A stretch of DNA of 64,000 nucleotides, taken from Pegoplata infirma (taxonomy: Eukaryota > Arthropoda > Insecta > Diptera > Anthomyiidae). The notes beneath the pieces are model-generated. The model worked only from the letters and a program-made list of their open reading frames with translations. It was not told the DNA's origin and made no database searches. The stretch spans positions 14,612,644-14,676,643 of the forward strand of contig OY992541.1 in the NCBI GenBank assembly GCA_963921195.1, read 5' to 3'. The translations under genes and the position numbers were made by a program. This document shows positions 33,812 to 45,202 of the stretch, in pieces (within the stretch, counting starts at the first letter, position 1; the number at the start of each line of letters is the position of its first letter).

Positions 33812-34272
33812 ACCACCATAAATCGCGTTTGGACAAAGGGCCGGAAAATACCACGGGTTGAAAACTGCCACTTCTTTTTTAGCAAAAACTATTTAAAAAT
33901 ATTTTGTTGAAAAATATAAAATTAAACATGTTTTGCAGCCCAACAAAGTTTTTCGTTTACCATAAAACGGTTTTTCAGTAATGTTCTAATATTAAATAAT
34001 ATTTTGGTTAAAAATAAAATATTTTATTTTCACTTTGTTCGAAGATTCCCTATTTTCAAGTCAAAACAGGAACCCAAAAAAGTTCGCCACAAGTCGAATA
34101 TTTTGCTGTTACCCTAACTGTTCCAAACCACGACGCTAAGCGAAATCGAAAAGAATTACCCTTATGATTAGATTTATGAAGTGTCATAAAGCGGTAGATA
34201 AACTGACAATTAGTTAATTAATTAAATAATATTTTTTTTAACCCGGGCAACGCCGGGCGCAAAACAGCTAGT
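33812..34272 (-). repeat. terminal part of the inverse ~162-bp repeat element
   Basis: The element resumes after ACCACCAT with AAATCGCGTTTGGACAAAGG and ends AACCCGGGCAACGCCGGGC then AAAACAGCTAG. That is the inverted match of its plus-strand relative at 18121. Confidence 0.7.
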
Positions 34273-34398
34273 ATTTAATTTTTATTTTTGATTATAAAGT
34301 ATTTACAGTTATGTCCCTGTGTATTACCACTTAGTAGTACCAATATTACACAAAACAGTAACTCTTAATTAGCGTATGCATTTTCCCAAAACACTTAC

Positions 34399-34492
34399 CT
34401 GCATTGCTTCCACTTAAAATGAAGATAAACAGCAGTGCTATTCCTTGAACAGCTAGGCGCATTCGGAAACGACAAGAATTTTGCGCCCTCAT
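34399..34492 (-). CDS. apolpp: apolpp coding exon 1: start codon and signal peptide
   Basis: On the minus strand an ATG at 34492 opens 31 codons plus one base, ending at a GTAAGT donor at 34398. The peptide has a basic N-terminus (MRAQNSCRFRMRL), a hydrophobic core of about 14 residues (roughly 13-26) and a small-residue end (SGSNA). That is the layout of a secretory signal peptide, with cleavage likely after the final Ala. It fits a secreted lipoprotein precursor. A second in-frame Met at codon 11 could also start translation and would still leave the hydrophobic core intact. The exon is too short for an ORF scan and was found by its signal-peptide pattern, its donor and the phase match to the next exon. 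The single trailing base G joins AA of exon 2 to make a GAA codon. Confidence 0.8.
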
Positions 34493-34852
34493 GTTATGTT
34501 GCGTTTGCTCTTCTACACAATACATAAGAAAAAAAATCTATGTAATTAAACAAAAACTTTCACTGACTCTGCTTGGGAAATGCAAAGTTGGGCTTTGTTA
34601 ATTTTAAACACATTTTTGTTTTGTTTTTCTTTTTTTTTTTGCATATTGTTTTATGTATTTTTATTAATATTTTTTTCACTTCATACCTGCTAGTTGTTTA
34701 AATCACTTATTTCTTTATTTATTCAATTTAATTTTGTGTTTCTTTTAAAAAAATATACATGGATTCAGAATTTTGTTTGCTTTTTAATACGTATTTTAAG
34801 AACGACGAAAATTCCCGGCCGCATTCGACGAGTGCAACGACAAATCTAAGTC
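34493..34852 (-). other. predicted 5' UTR of apolpp
   Basis: This is the stretch between the predicted start site and the ATG. It contains several out-of-frame ATGs, so it is either leaky or partly removed by splicing. A CAG-GTATGA donor near 34687 and an AAGCAG acceptor near 34590 could define a small non-coding intron, but the acceptor lacks a good pyrimidine tract. cDNA would decide. Confidence 0.35.
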
Positions 34853-34873
34853 GTATTTTTAAAGTTGTCGAAA

Positions 34874-34882
34874 CCTTTTATA
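34874..34882 (-). promoter_or_regulatory. predicted TATA box of apolpp
   Basis: The minus strand reads CTATAAAAGG here, a near-perfect TATA box, 390 bp upstream of the start codon. A start site would be expected about 30 bp downstream, near 34852. No strong insect initiator motif is evident at that spot. Further upstream, a TTGATAAT sequence near 34964 and a CT-rich run near 34991-35005 could be GATA and GAGA-type sites. GATA sites are common in fat-body promoters, but these are short motifs and could be chance in AT-rich DNA. Confidence 0.5.
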
Positions 34883-35937
34883 GAATTATTGAATGGAAAT
34901 AAAAGCAGACATAGCATCTAAAATTAAGCGCAGATTTTAGATGAGAGCAGAGGCTCAACCTTATTGATAATACCACATACTATCATTACTTTCTCTCTCT
35001 CTACCAAGCATAGCCAGACAGCTCACTCGACTATAATTACTACTTTACCCTGGAGCAGAGGGTAAATAATTTGATTCTAGGCATGCGTTTTAATTTTCTG
35101 TTTCAGTGGGGGACACATTATGGTATATAGAAGTCTGTGAACAAATGTATCTCTTGTTAATCAACACAGATGATAATCATACTTTTCACCGATGTTAAAA
35201 ACTCTTCGTCATACTCTTCAAAAACTACCTAAGAGGCATGAACAACTGACCCCCTTCATCGAAAACTATTTTTATATTTTCACGGAGGAAGAATGATTGT
35301 GTATGTACGAACTCACTCGCATACAATGTTTAGTAATTTCCTCCAAAAAGGATACTGACTAACATTGTAGACTTGAAATTTATGTTTTAATAAATCGTTG
35401 CAAAAATTGTATTTGTATTTAAAACAAAAAATCTCACTTTCACATTTAAAACTGTAATTTTTTCTGCTGTTGCTTTACTTTCTTATCAAGCGACAATTTT
35501 GGAAAAATATCAACAGAAAAGTGCTTATATCATACATATGTATATTAGGCCGTATTTTTGTTGGGGGGGGGGGGTCGACGGAGTCCGTGGGGAACACCTT
35601 GCGACACATGTTTTCTTATTCTTTTTTTACTTATTCTTTTTGCACTAGAGTTACAAAATTTTATCAATATTTTAGTTATTTTTGTTTATTTACGCTCACA
35701 AAAAAGGGGGGGGGGGCAAAACAAATGACAGAGCTATGAACCTCTTCTGATATAAAAATGTTTCATTTGCTTAGCAAAATTGCAAAAAACCTGTAAAAAT
35801 TGCGTGTTTTTAGATGTTGATTTAGTTCCTAAAGGGGCAACTTTTTTTCAGGAGCCTTGCTGTTTTACCTTGGGATGTATCGTGTCTTCCACAGACGAAT
35901 GGAATGCTAGAATGTCTATGAATCTATTACTGATCAA
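34883..35937. other. upstream flank of apolpp, no gene seen
   Basis: This region contains possible promoter-proximal motifs (TTGATAAT near 34964, CTCTCTCTCT near 34995), G homopolymers (about 35563-35572 and 35706-35716), and near 35850-35937 a piece of the ATACCCTCC dispersed family that continues after 38592. Short frames across the G runs are not convincing. Confidence 0.45.
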
Positions 35938-36601
35938 TAGGGCAAGTACTTTCATGTAAATGCATATTTTTACTCCGCACTCTAAACATAACATAAATTA
36001 AATATCTATCCGATTCAATAAATTTGCAATAAAATGGCATCGATTTGTAGTTGCATATTTTTGCATATTTTGGTATATGTATATTTTTGCATATTTTCAT
36101 ATAAATTGCACTTTTTTTAATTTTCATTAAAATTTTATCTAACAAACATAATCTAAAACCGATCCACCATTTCTTGTAAAAAATATTATTTTCTGATAGA
36201 AATGATATTCTGAGACAGTTTTTATAGAAATTTGTTACTAAAAAAAAACTAGATTCTTAAATAAAGCTTTAAATATAAAAATATCTTACAGAAAAATGGA
36301 CTCAGAAAAGCCTATACAAAAACATTTATTCTCCAGGTCAGATTGGTATTGAATTTTAGAGAAATTTGCACAGTAGTTAAGAAGTTATGAACAAATCCGT
36401 GAAAATAAGATTGGTTCTATTCCGAATTCATGTGTTGAATTTTTGTGACTCAAATATTTTTTAAACTCAAAAAAATTTTACACCCAAAAAATATATTTTT
36501 TTTTTCAAAAATTGCTAAAGAAGTATTTGACTTCAAATTTAATATTTTTAGTAAACATTTTTTTACGTCCAAGTCGATTTTAAAGATTCTACTTGTTTAT
36601 T

Positions 36602-37394
36602 AGGGTGGGGCGATTAGTATGGAAGGAAAAAAATCGTAATGGGCGCTTCGCGTTTCTGATTCTCGGGATTGTACTGAGCAAAAAAGTCCACTAGACCATA
36701 CGTCTGCGGTGACTTACAGTTTTTTCTCAGACTTTATTTTTTTGGAAAATTTGGAAAATTTTCTTGGGCTCATATTTCGTAAACTATTTGAAATTTTGCC
36801 TTATTTTCAAAAGCAAAGTTGTAGCTATTGTCTCGGGCTACAATTTCTCTGAACATATTACTTAGAAAAAACTTCGTTTTCATGGTCAAAATTTTTGCAC
36901 TTTTGCACTTTCACAAGGCCAAAACTGCCTGAAGGAGCGTTCCAATGCTTTTGCGATGTACTAGAGAACTCTTAACTATTGTCTTGGCTACAATTTTTGT
37001 CAGTATTGGATCGAAAATCTCAATGGTTTGGCTGTTATAGGCCAAAATATCCAAAAAAAAAAAGTGACAAAAAGTGGTGAATTTTCTACATTTTCGACTT
37101 TTTAACCATGAAAACGAAGTTTTTTCTAAGTAATATGTTCAAAGATTGTAGCCCGAGACAATAGCTACAATTTTGCTTTTGAAAATAGGTCAAAATTTCA
37201 AATAATTTACAAAATATGAGATCAAGAAAATTTGCAAATTTTTCAAAAAATTAAAATCTGAGAAAAACTGTAAGTCAATATATGGAAGCGCGATTTTCAC
37301 CGTAGACGTATGGTCTAGTGGACTTTTTTGCTCAGTAAAATCCCAAGAATCAGAAACGCGAAGCGCCCATTAAGATGTTCAAATCGCCCCACCC
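36602..37394. mobile_element. 793-bp palindromic MITE, TA flanked
   Basis: Ends are inverted GGGTGGGGCGATT, with TA at 36600-36601 and 37395-37396. The arms pair through GGGCGCTTCGCGTTTCTGAT and GTCTAGTGGACTTTTTTGCTC, then TAGCCCGAGACAATAGCTAC. The loop is near 36990. The family resembles a MITE type I know from many insects. Confidence 0.85.
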
Positions 37395-37550
37395 TATTGT
37401 TTATTTATAAAATTTGTTCCAGAAATATTTTTTGACTTCTAAAGAAAATTTGTTCATTTAAAATTTTTTATCACAAGATGTTTCATTAAAAAAATATTTT
37501 CCAATTAAAAGCTGAGTCCACTCAAAATACATTTATTTAATATTGTAGAG

Positions 37551-38426
37551 CAGCGGTTACCAACCTTTTTGGCTCCTGTACCCCTAATTTTAAGTTTTGT
37601 CAGCCGCGTACCCCCTAACGAGTTTTTTTTTTTGTTTTCGTTAAAAAACTTCTCATATTAATATTTGAGTTAATTTTGAAACTTTTGATCTGCGGGTATA
37701 TCATTTTTTTTTTGAAGGATTTAGGGGAGATCAAATCAATGGTGGTATTTTTTTGGAAAAATTTTCGCTCTTGGGGTGGTTCAATGCATCTGAAAACGTG
37801 GATTTTGAGCTGATTTTTCTGCAGAGCAAAAACAGCTGAGAATATTGCAAATCTGATTTCACCAGTCATTTCTACACCAAAAATTTAAACAACTGACGTT
37901 TCCTGAACTGTTAAAAAAAGTTCCAAAAACACATCACAGAGGGCGAAAATAAAATGTTTTTTTAATTTTTTTTTTAATACAAGGGCAGATGAACAATTCC
38001 GTGACTTTTCGAATGAAACACCCTTGTATATACAATGAAAGGGCATTTTGAGCTTAACAAAACGGTACCAAAATTTCCACTCTATCACAACCCGTCTCAA
38101 AAATGCCCAAAAACACGCTTTTTTGAGAACTTTGACATACATTTCTCAAAAACCTGACATCATAGAAAAACCATATTCGGAATCAGCATCGAAAGGTTAA
38201 TCGAATACATGTGGTCAAATATCGCAAATAATTGCTCTCTAAATTGCACAAAAATACGTTGTTTGTGAACTTTGACCTCAACTGTCTTAAAAACCTGACG
38301 TTATGGAAAACTTTGGAAGCCAGGTTAATCTAAAACGAATGTCCAAGTTACTAAAATTATGCGTACCCCCAAGGACAGTTTCGCGTACCCCCTAGTGGTA
38401 CGCGTACCATAGGTTGGTAACCGCTG
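37551..38426. mobile_element. 876-bp non-autonomous hAT with 8-bp duplication TTGTAGAG
   Basis: The left end CAGCGGTTACCAACC and right end GGTTGGTAACCGCTG form the terminal repeats. TTGTAGAG flanks both sides exactly (37543-37550 and 38427-38434). Both ends carry GCGTACCCCCTA motifs. CAGxGGTT termini with 8-bp duplications are diagnostic of hAT. A second copy starts at 63175. Confidence 0.95.
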
Positions 38427-38591
38427 TTGTAGAGGGAATTAAAGTATTTGTATTATCTAATTTATGTTAACAAAGCCCTTTTTTAGTAAAAGCAATTCGT
38501 GTTTAATACATATTTTTAAATTTTAAGTGCATATTTTTCGAATTTAAAGTGCATATTTTTGATTTTTAGATGCATGAAAGTACTTGCCCTA

Positions 38592-38775
38592 CTGATCAAT
38601 AATATATACACTTTATGGGGTCCTAGACCTATATTTCGATGCGCTACACACGGAATGACAAAGTGAGTATACCCCCAATGGGGTCCCCATACTGAGTATA
38701 CCCCCAATGGGGTCCCCATACTGAGTATACCCCCAATGGGGTCCCCCATACTGTGGTTGGAGGGTATAAAAATAC
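38592..38775 (-). repeat. ATACCCTCC-family end with a 29-bp triplication
   Basis: This inverse copy of the family end (TGGTTGGAGGGTATAAAAAT) has the 29-bp unit GAGTATACCCCCAATGG-GGTCCCCATACT repeated three times, starting at 38665, 38694 and 38723. Short frames reading GGPHWGYTQY-like repeats across it are artefacts. Confidence 0.75.
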
Positions 38776-38826
38776 CCAGCAAAAACATTCATTACCAAAT
38801 AATGAGTTAAAATGCCAATATAATTA

Positions 38827-39765
38827 CACAGGCACACAAAAAGAAAAAAGTGTCCAGTCCCAGAGGGTAGACCCAGTTATTTCTAGGTTTTTGGGGTCGC
38901 TGAATCCGAATATGCCCATAAAAAATCATTTCAATTGCCAGTTTTTCCCCTACCGCCCCCTTATAACCCACTGGAGGATTGACTTTTAACTGTCATACAA
39001 ACTTAAAATTAATGTGTACTTTTATGTTCTTTTGGCAGTTAAACCCTCAAATGATAACAAAAAAATAGTGTGACCCTTCCCTTAACCCCTAGCACGCCCT
39101 TACAACCCCTTGAAAGGGGATGAATTTTGAGTGTTCATATAAAATCAAGATGTAAATGGATTTCTACATTTTTTGGGTCACTAAAACCAAATATGACTTC
39201 AAAAAATTTATAGTACCCCTCCCTCACTCCGTAGCACACATTACCACGCCCTATAGGTGATTTTATTTTGAAATTTTCAATAAAACTTAGGATGTAGACT
39301 AATATAATTATGAAGGTAAATTTCAAAATTAAATCCCCTATAGGGCGTAGTAATGGGTGCTAGGGAGTGAGGGAGGGGTATTACACATTTTTTGTAGTCA
39401 TATTCGGTTTAAGCGGTCCAAAAAACATAGAAATCCATATACATCTTGATTTTTTATGAACACTCAAAATTCATCCCCTTTCAGGGGGTTGTAAGAGCGT
39501 GCTAGGGGTTGAGGGAAGGGTCACATAATATTTTTATTGTGATTTTATGGTTTAGCTGCCACAAAAACATAAAAGTAGACATTAATTTTAAGTTTGTATG
39601 AGAATTAAAAGTCAATCCTCCGGGGGGTTATAGGGGGCGGTAGGGAAAATACTGGCAATTGAAATGAATTTTTATGGGCATATTCGAATTCAGCGACCCC
39701 AAAAACCTAGAAATAACTGGGTCTACCCTCTGGGTCTGGACACTTTTTTTTTTTGTGTGCCTGTG
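38827..39765. mobile_element. 939-bp palindromic element
   Basis: Ends are inverted CACAGGCACACAAAAA. Arms pair through GTCCAGxCCCAGAGGGTAGAC and TTTTTGGGGTCGCTGAATxC, then CCCCCTATAACCC. The loop is near 39250-39330. No clear duplication was seen. Confidence 0.7.
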
Positions 39766-42517
39766 CTATCAATAAGTACTTATTCATGGGCATTAGACTG
39801 ATTTCTTTTATTTTTTTTTTTTTGAATTTCAAAAAAGTGCAGGTGGAATATAGTAAAACTAGGTCAAAAAATACGATTCTGAAATTTTTGTCCAAATCGG
39901 ACAACGGGATCACGAGGCGCATCGCGGTCAAAGTTTCAGAACCCTAGAGCAAATCGAAAAAAAAATACATACTTAAGACTTTTTATATTACTTCTGACTA
40001 ATATCCCTGTGCTGATTTCAAAAAAGTTAAAGTTTTTGATATCGAATAATAAGTTTTTGAGATATCACGATTTCAATTTTGTTAAAAATTTCTTTTTTTT
40101 ATTTACAATATGAGCGCCATCTCTTAACATAGTATACCACTAAATAGTTATTCTAGACAACAACCACACTTCAGTTAGTGCAGACATGGTTTTAGAGAAT
40201 TTATGGAGTGTTGCCGGATATATTTTTATTCATATTCCCAAATCTCAAAACGGAAATCCCCAAAATTACCCAAAGAAATTTCCAAATTCTTTTATTTTTT
40301 GCCGATTTGTTATTCTAAATTACTAAAATTACCGAAAAAAATAGTTTTGAGATATTTCTGAAATGTTTACCTTTTTAAACGAATTCTTAGGTTTTAAAAC
40401 AATCTCTTACAATTAGTCGAATCAGCAGAAAAAGCTTTAAAGACATCAGAATTTTCTGCGGATTTCAGATTGAAAATCTGCTGATTTTAACAGAAAAATC
40501 TGCTAATTTCGGATAAACAATCTGAACTTCTGAAAAAGAATCAGTGAAATTATAAGAAAATTTCTATTATTTTCTAAAATTAAATAACAGTTAATTTAGT
40601 TAAAAAGTCCAAATCTGCTAAAAGTTGGCTTATTCAAGTGAAAGTTGTTGTACAGATTTTTGACAGAGTTTAAAAATGATCAGATTCCATTAATACTTGG
40701 AAAGGAATTGTACCCATTGTATATTGACTTGTTTAATTTAAAAACGATGCCTTTTTTGATTATTAGGGGATATTTGGAAAGTTAAATGAACATTTTTGAG
40801 ATCTACTCGTCGAAACCAACAACATACAATAGGTCAAAAGTATAAATCCCTTGGTGCACTGTCTTATTTTTGGATAACCCAGCTAGCAAGCAGACTCATT
40901 TTATACTCCAAAATGGGCTCCAAAAAGGTAACAAGAATTTCAAATTATTGTATGAAAGTGGTTCATCCAAAAGAGCTCACTTTTTAGATTTTTTTTTGCT
41001 GTTTTGATTTAAAAATAAAAAAATGCGAAAATTTTTGTATATTTTGAAAATCTTTATTTATCTTACAAAAATTCTAAATTAAAAAACATTTTTAGTTGTA
41101 CATACACATAATAATTAAAAAACACAACCACTTCCAATAGCAATGATATTTCCTCAGATCTTCCCAAACAGCAATTTGGCGTTCCCTCATTCTTCATTCT
41201 TGCATTCTTCATTCTTTACAATCTTATTTTTATTCCCGTTTATAATGGTATTTGCATACAAAAAATGTTTTGAAGAAATTTATTTTCTGACTTATAATTT
41301 ATTTTGAAAGAAAAAATATTTTTAGGCTCCAAAAGAAAAAAAATTTTTGAGCCTTTTTGGATGGCTCAAAAAATATTATAATTTTTTAGCTTTAGGACTG
41401 ATTTTTTTGACGAAACAATTTCCAAAATATTTAAGGGTACTTTTAGACTCAAATCGCTAGGTTCAATACTGAATCCAAAAATTTTGTGTTTTTGGAAAAA
41501 ATATTTGAAAACTCCAAAAACAAAAATTTTTTAGGTTAATTTAAGAGTCCTAAATTAAGAGTACTCCGAAGTTTGTTGTGTGGGAAAATATTATTCCCAA
41601 AAGTCAAACAAAATTAAATAAAAACGTAATAAATTTATTTCATTTAGTAAAACAATAAAAAACTCACAGAAATATCTTAGCAGAAAAATTAGTAAACCAT
41701 CGTAGATCAAATTTTACAGAACTAAACAAAAATAATCTTAAACAATAAAAAAAATAATAAACCATTGTAGATCAAATTTTACAGAACTAAACAAAAATAA
41801 ATCTTAAATCTTATCTTAATAAATCTAAAGTTATAATACCGATAAAAATCCGAATAAAGGTAAAGGTTTTTTATCAGTAACGGTAATTAAAGTTTTTTTA
41901 TTTCGGTATTGGTGACGGTAACGGTAGTCAATATTGAAGGGTTTTTAATTGGTAACGGTATTGAAAGGGTAACGGTATCCAACACTGGTATTTTTTGACA
42001 TAAAAAACAGAGAAATAACTTTACATGATTTATTTTAAACATCTGGTACTCCTTGGCTTTGATTCTTAAAATCCGTTAAATTTAAATAATTGATATTATT
42101 CATTAGTGACAAGAGATGGCAGTAGCAAATACTAAGAAAAAATCATTTTTAGAGTTGTATTTGCTTGAAGGTTGCTGTCTATGATAATTGCAATTGTTTG
42201 ACAAGGCAATTACAATTGGTTGACCAAGTACAAATATAGATGTCGCACATAAAGTGAATAAGAAACAAAATTTTTTAACAAAATTCAAATCGTGATATCT
42301 CAAAAACTTATTATTCGATTTCAAAAACTTTAACTTTTTTTCAATTCAGCACAGGGAAATTAGTCAGAAAAGTGATATAAAAAGTCTTAAGTATGTAATT
42401 TTTTTCGATTTGCTCTAGGGTTCTGAAACTTTGACTGATTAACGGGTTTTCAACACGTGAATTTAAGGTGAAACTAATCTGAAATTCACGGTTTTGCTAA
42501 TAACGTTTGAACCACTG
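39766..42517. repeat. large inverted repeat with a gene-less spacer
   Basis: The left arm (about 39880-40095, CGAGGCGCATCGCGGTCAAA to TCACGATTTCAATTTTGTT) is inverted at about 42255-42445 (CAAATCGTGATATCTCAAAA to GGGTTCTGAAACTTTGACTG). The spacer of about 2.1 kb is AT-rich with no convincing gene. It has a short direct repeat at about 41693-41810 (AAACCATxGTAGATCAAATT) and ACGGTA-rich sequence near 41880-41990. Confidence 0.55.
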
Positions 42518-43340
42518 CACTGTGGTTCCGATTCCAAAACTAGGTGGACAAAAGTATTTAACCATGATATTTTATGTTTTTGGGGTCGCTGATTTCAAAA
42601 AAATGCTTTAAAAAATTGTAGCTTCAATATTTTTGAAAATACAGTGGGTTTCACTAAAATAGCTTCAACTTAATTGGACTTTTCGCTACAACTGGAAAAA
42701 GTTAATTACTTTTTGCTACTTTAGGGCACTAAATTTAAAGGAAGTATTTAAAAATGATATAAAAAGCTTTTCTGAGCATTACAGTAAAGCCCAGCTATGT
42801 CGAATTACTTTTAATGTGTAGTTTTTTTAGAATGTTCGAATTAAATCCTTTTTGTGCTTCTAGAGTTGCGGGAAAAGAAAAATATGTGATATAACAATTA
42901 TAGAAAATACTGTAGAGGTATTTGCTGCAAAAATATGTGCAGAAGATCCTGAATATTATAAGCATTTTCTTGAGAGTTATAAATATTGCAGAAAAATTGA
43001 CTTTTTTAGAAACGCTATAAAAAATGCAGCTGGACGCCGCTGGATGAGATGAAAGATGAAACATACTCTCTGATAGTTACTTTAAGAGATGTATATAGTG
43101 ACTTGCCCGGAACTTGGAGCGGTTTTTTTTTGGCAAGCTTTGAAATATTGATAATCTATTTTTTTTTTACTTATGACCCTAACTTCAAAAACCGATATTA
43201 AGAAATCGCGAAAAAATTTCGAACCCATGAAAATTTTTTTGATAAGTATATACCCATGGCTATATAAAAAACAATTCACGGCAATCTCCTGTAAATAATT
43301 CACTTGGTATAAGCTACTTAGTTTTGTATTGATTTCCTTA

Positions 43341-43786
43341 AGCCCCTATGACACTACATTTTTTTTGTATTTTATTTTTTATTAATTGATAGAATGAAAC
43401 AGCAAAAGAAGAAATGAAAAGAAACATAAAATAAACAAACAAATAGTGATGATTACTTTCATTTAAATAAAAACCCGCTGAATAAATACCAAAAACCGTC
43501 AAAAAAGCAAAAAAGTCGCTTCATTTAATGAAAAACAGAAAAGTTGGCAACACTTAATATCATGAATGCGTAAATGTCAAAAAAATATGTAAAATTTTTA
43601 CATTTTTTTTGACATTCAACCATTTGATAACCAAATTAATCGATAACACAAGAATAAAATTTGACGTTTACTGTTTTTTTTAGTTTGCTTTTACTCTTCA
43701 CACTTGTTCAGGTTTCCTATGGTGATATATTTGCACTGTTCACATAAATTTCATCAATACAAAAAAAATGTAGTGTCATAGGGGCT
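43341..43786. mobile_element. 446-bp MITE with TTA duplication (PIF/Harbinger-like)
   Basis: Inverted ends AGCCCCTATGACACTAC continue through ATTTTTTTTG. TTA is at 43338-43340 and 43787-43789. The interior includes an inverted GACATTTACGxATTC-like segment and short AAAGTTGGCAACACTT sequence. Non-coding. Confidence 0.75.
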
Positions 43787-43946
43787 TTAGTTTTTAATTA
43801 CAAACATTTTCGTGAACAAACATTGATGTTCTAGTGCTGCGGGGACAAAGTTAAACCCCTTATTTAATCAAAATATTTTGCGTCTAGTCTAGGCATGTTG
43901 TAAGCTATTTAAAACACCTACCGCTTTTTAATTTAGAGGTTCAAAC

Positions 43947-45202
43947 TAGAGATGCGCACCAATCACGTGATTACCGTGAATCACGTGAATCACGCGTGAA
44001 TCACGTGATTCGTGAGTAATTTTATTTTCTACTCACGTGAGCGTGCGTGATCGTGAGTAACAAAAAAAAGTTCGTGCGTGATCGTGCGTGAGTAAAATTG
44101 CTGCGTGATTTTTTCGTGGTTTTAATTTTTTCTCCGTTTTTTTTTTTGGTTACGTTTTTTTTTTATTTTTTTAAGTTCTTTCAAATAAGTTAATAAATTT
44201 AAATTTAATAAGTTTTTTAAGCAATTTTAAAAAAATTTCGCTCCACTGTTCGAATTGACTTAAAATTTGCCATAGCATATTTCATATTTGGATTTTCAAA
44301 ATTCAGTATAGTTTTCGAATTATCGCTGGTCGAAGTTCGACTGATTTAGCAAAAGTGAGAAAAATACAACCTGTATAAGGAATATAATCTTATCCCTGTT
44401 AAATTTTTTAAAACATTTCAAAAATAAAAAAAAAAAAAAATTCTAATGGAAAATTATGGATGGGAACCTCGTACTCAAACCAGAATAGCTTTTGATCCCC
44501 CTCTGAATTTTGGATATGTTATACAAAACATTTTGACTATCACCGAATTTAAAAAAAAAATCGAAGATGTGTTGTTTTAAATATTCGCAAAGAAAAAGTT
44601 TTTGCATTTTTGATACTTTTCTTTAAAGAATCCTTTTGCATTTAAAATTATTTCCAAAAAGCACAAGACTTAAGCTCTCATATGAGCCAAGAATTGTGAA
44701 AATCGGATATTTGGTTAAAAAGTTAGAACATGTTTTATGTGATATGTTTTTCTAATTTTGTAAAAAAAAAGTCGAGCTTTGACCTGCCATAAAACGATCA
44801 GTAAACCGAATTTAAAAAACGATAGAAAGTTACATTTTCATAGGTATGTTGGCTATCTATGTGACAATTTTCAACTAAATCTGAAGAAACCATTCCCAAA
44901 AATAACTAAAATTGGCTCTTAATATTTTAAAATTGCCCTTCTATAATTACAAAAACATTTTGTAAATTTAAATAAATGTTAAAAAAATAAAAAATATGGA
45001 ATAAAGTTTTTTTATTTTAATTCGTGAGTATTTCGTGAACGTGATTACATCGTGAGCGTGATTAAAATTGTTTTCTACTCACGTGAGCGTGCGTGAGCGT
45101 GAGTACAAAAAAAAATTTCGTGCGTGATCGTGCGTGATTAATTTTTTTTTTTCGTGAGTGTGCGTGATCGTGATTGAAAAGTCACTCACGATCCCATCTC
45201 TA
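43947..45202. mobile_element. 1.26-kb hAT element with 8-bp duplication GTTCAAAC
   Basis: Ends are inverted TAGAGATG/CATCTCTA, with GTTCAAAC exactly on both sides (43939-43946 and 45203-45210). Subterminal regions are filled with CGTGATTCACGTGAATCACG and GTGCGTGATCGTGAGTA motifs at both ends, likely binding sites. The middle is AT-rich and non-coding. Confidence 0.9.

Larger units (their letters stand above)
1..34852 (-). other. apolpp: apolpp gene, 5' part (apolipophorin precursor; three coding exons)
   Basis: This is the extent of the host transcription unit visible here. It runs from a predicted start near 34852 leftwards past position 1. Coding exons are 34492-34399, 12667-12638 and 8206-7101. 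All introns seen start with GTAAGT and end in AG. Phases are consistent: exon 1 ends with one base of a codon, exon 2 supplies two bases, nine codons and one base, and exon 3 supplies two bases and ends in phase 0. The product family is the apolipophorin I/II precursor of insect lipophorin, made in fat body and secreted. Family members are over 3,000 residues long, so only about the first 410 residues are here. I find no further exon between 7100 and 1, so intron 3 is more than 7.1 kb. The gene call rests on the exon 3 protein and is firm; the 5' end is predicted. Confidence 0.85.
35938..38591. mobile_element. 2.65-kb hAT-type element with 8-bp duplication CTGATCAA
   Basis: Inverted ends TAGGGCAAGTACTTTCATG are flanked by CTGATCAA (35930-35937 and 38592-38599). 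It sits inside a copy of the ATACCCTCC family whose halves rejoin across the insertion. Both subterminal regions carry clusters of TGCATATTTTT (about five on the left at 36050-36110, three on the right at 38510-38570), a likely transposase-binding motif. It contains two later insertions and no transposase frame. Confidence 0.85.

Noticed and set aside
38516..38837. Minus-strand frames with GGPHWGYTQY repeats
   Set aside because: Created by the 29-bp triplication in a dispersed repeat.
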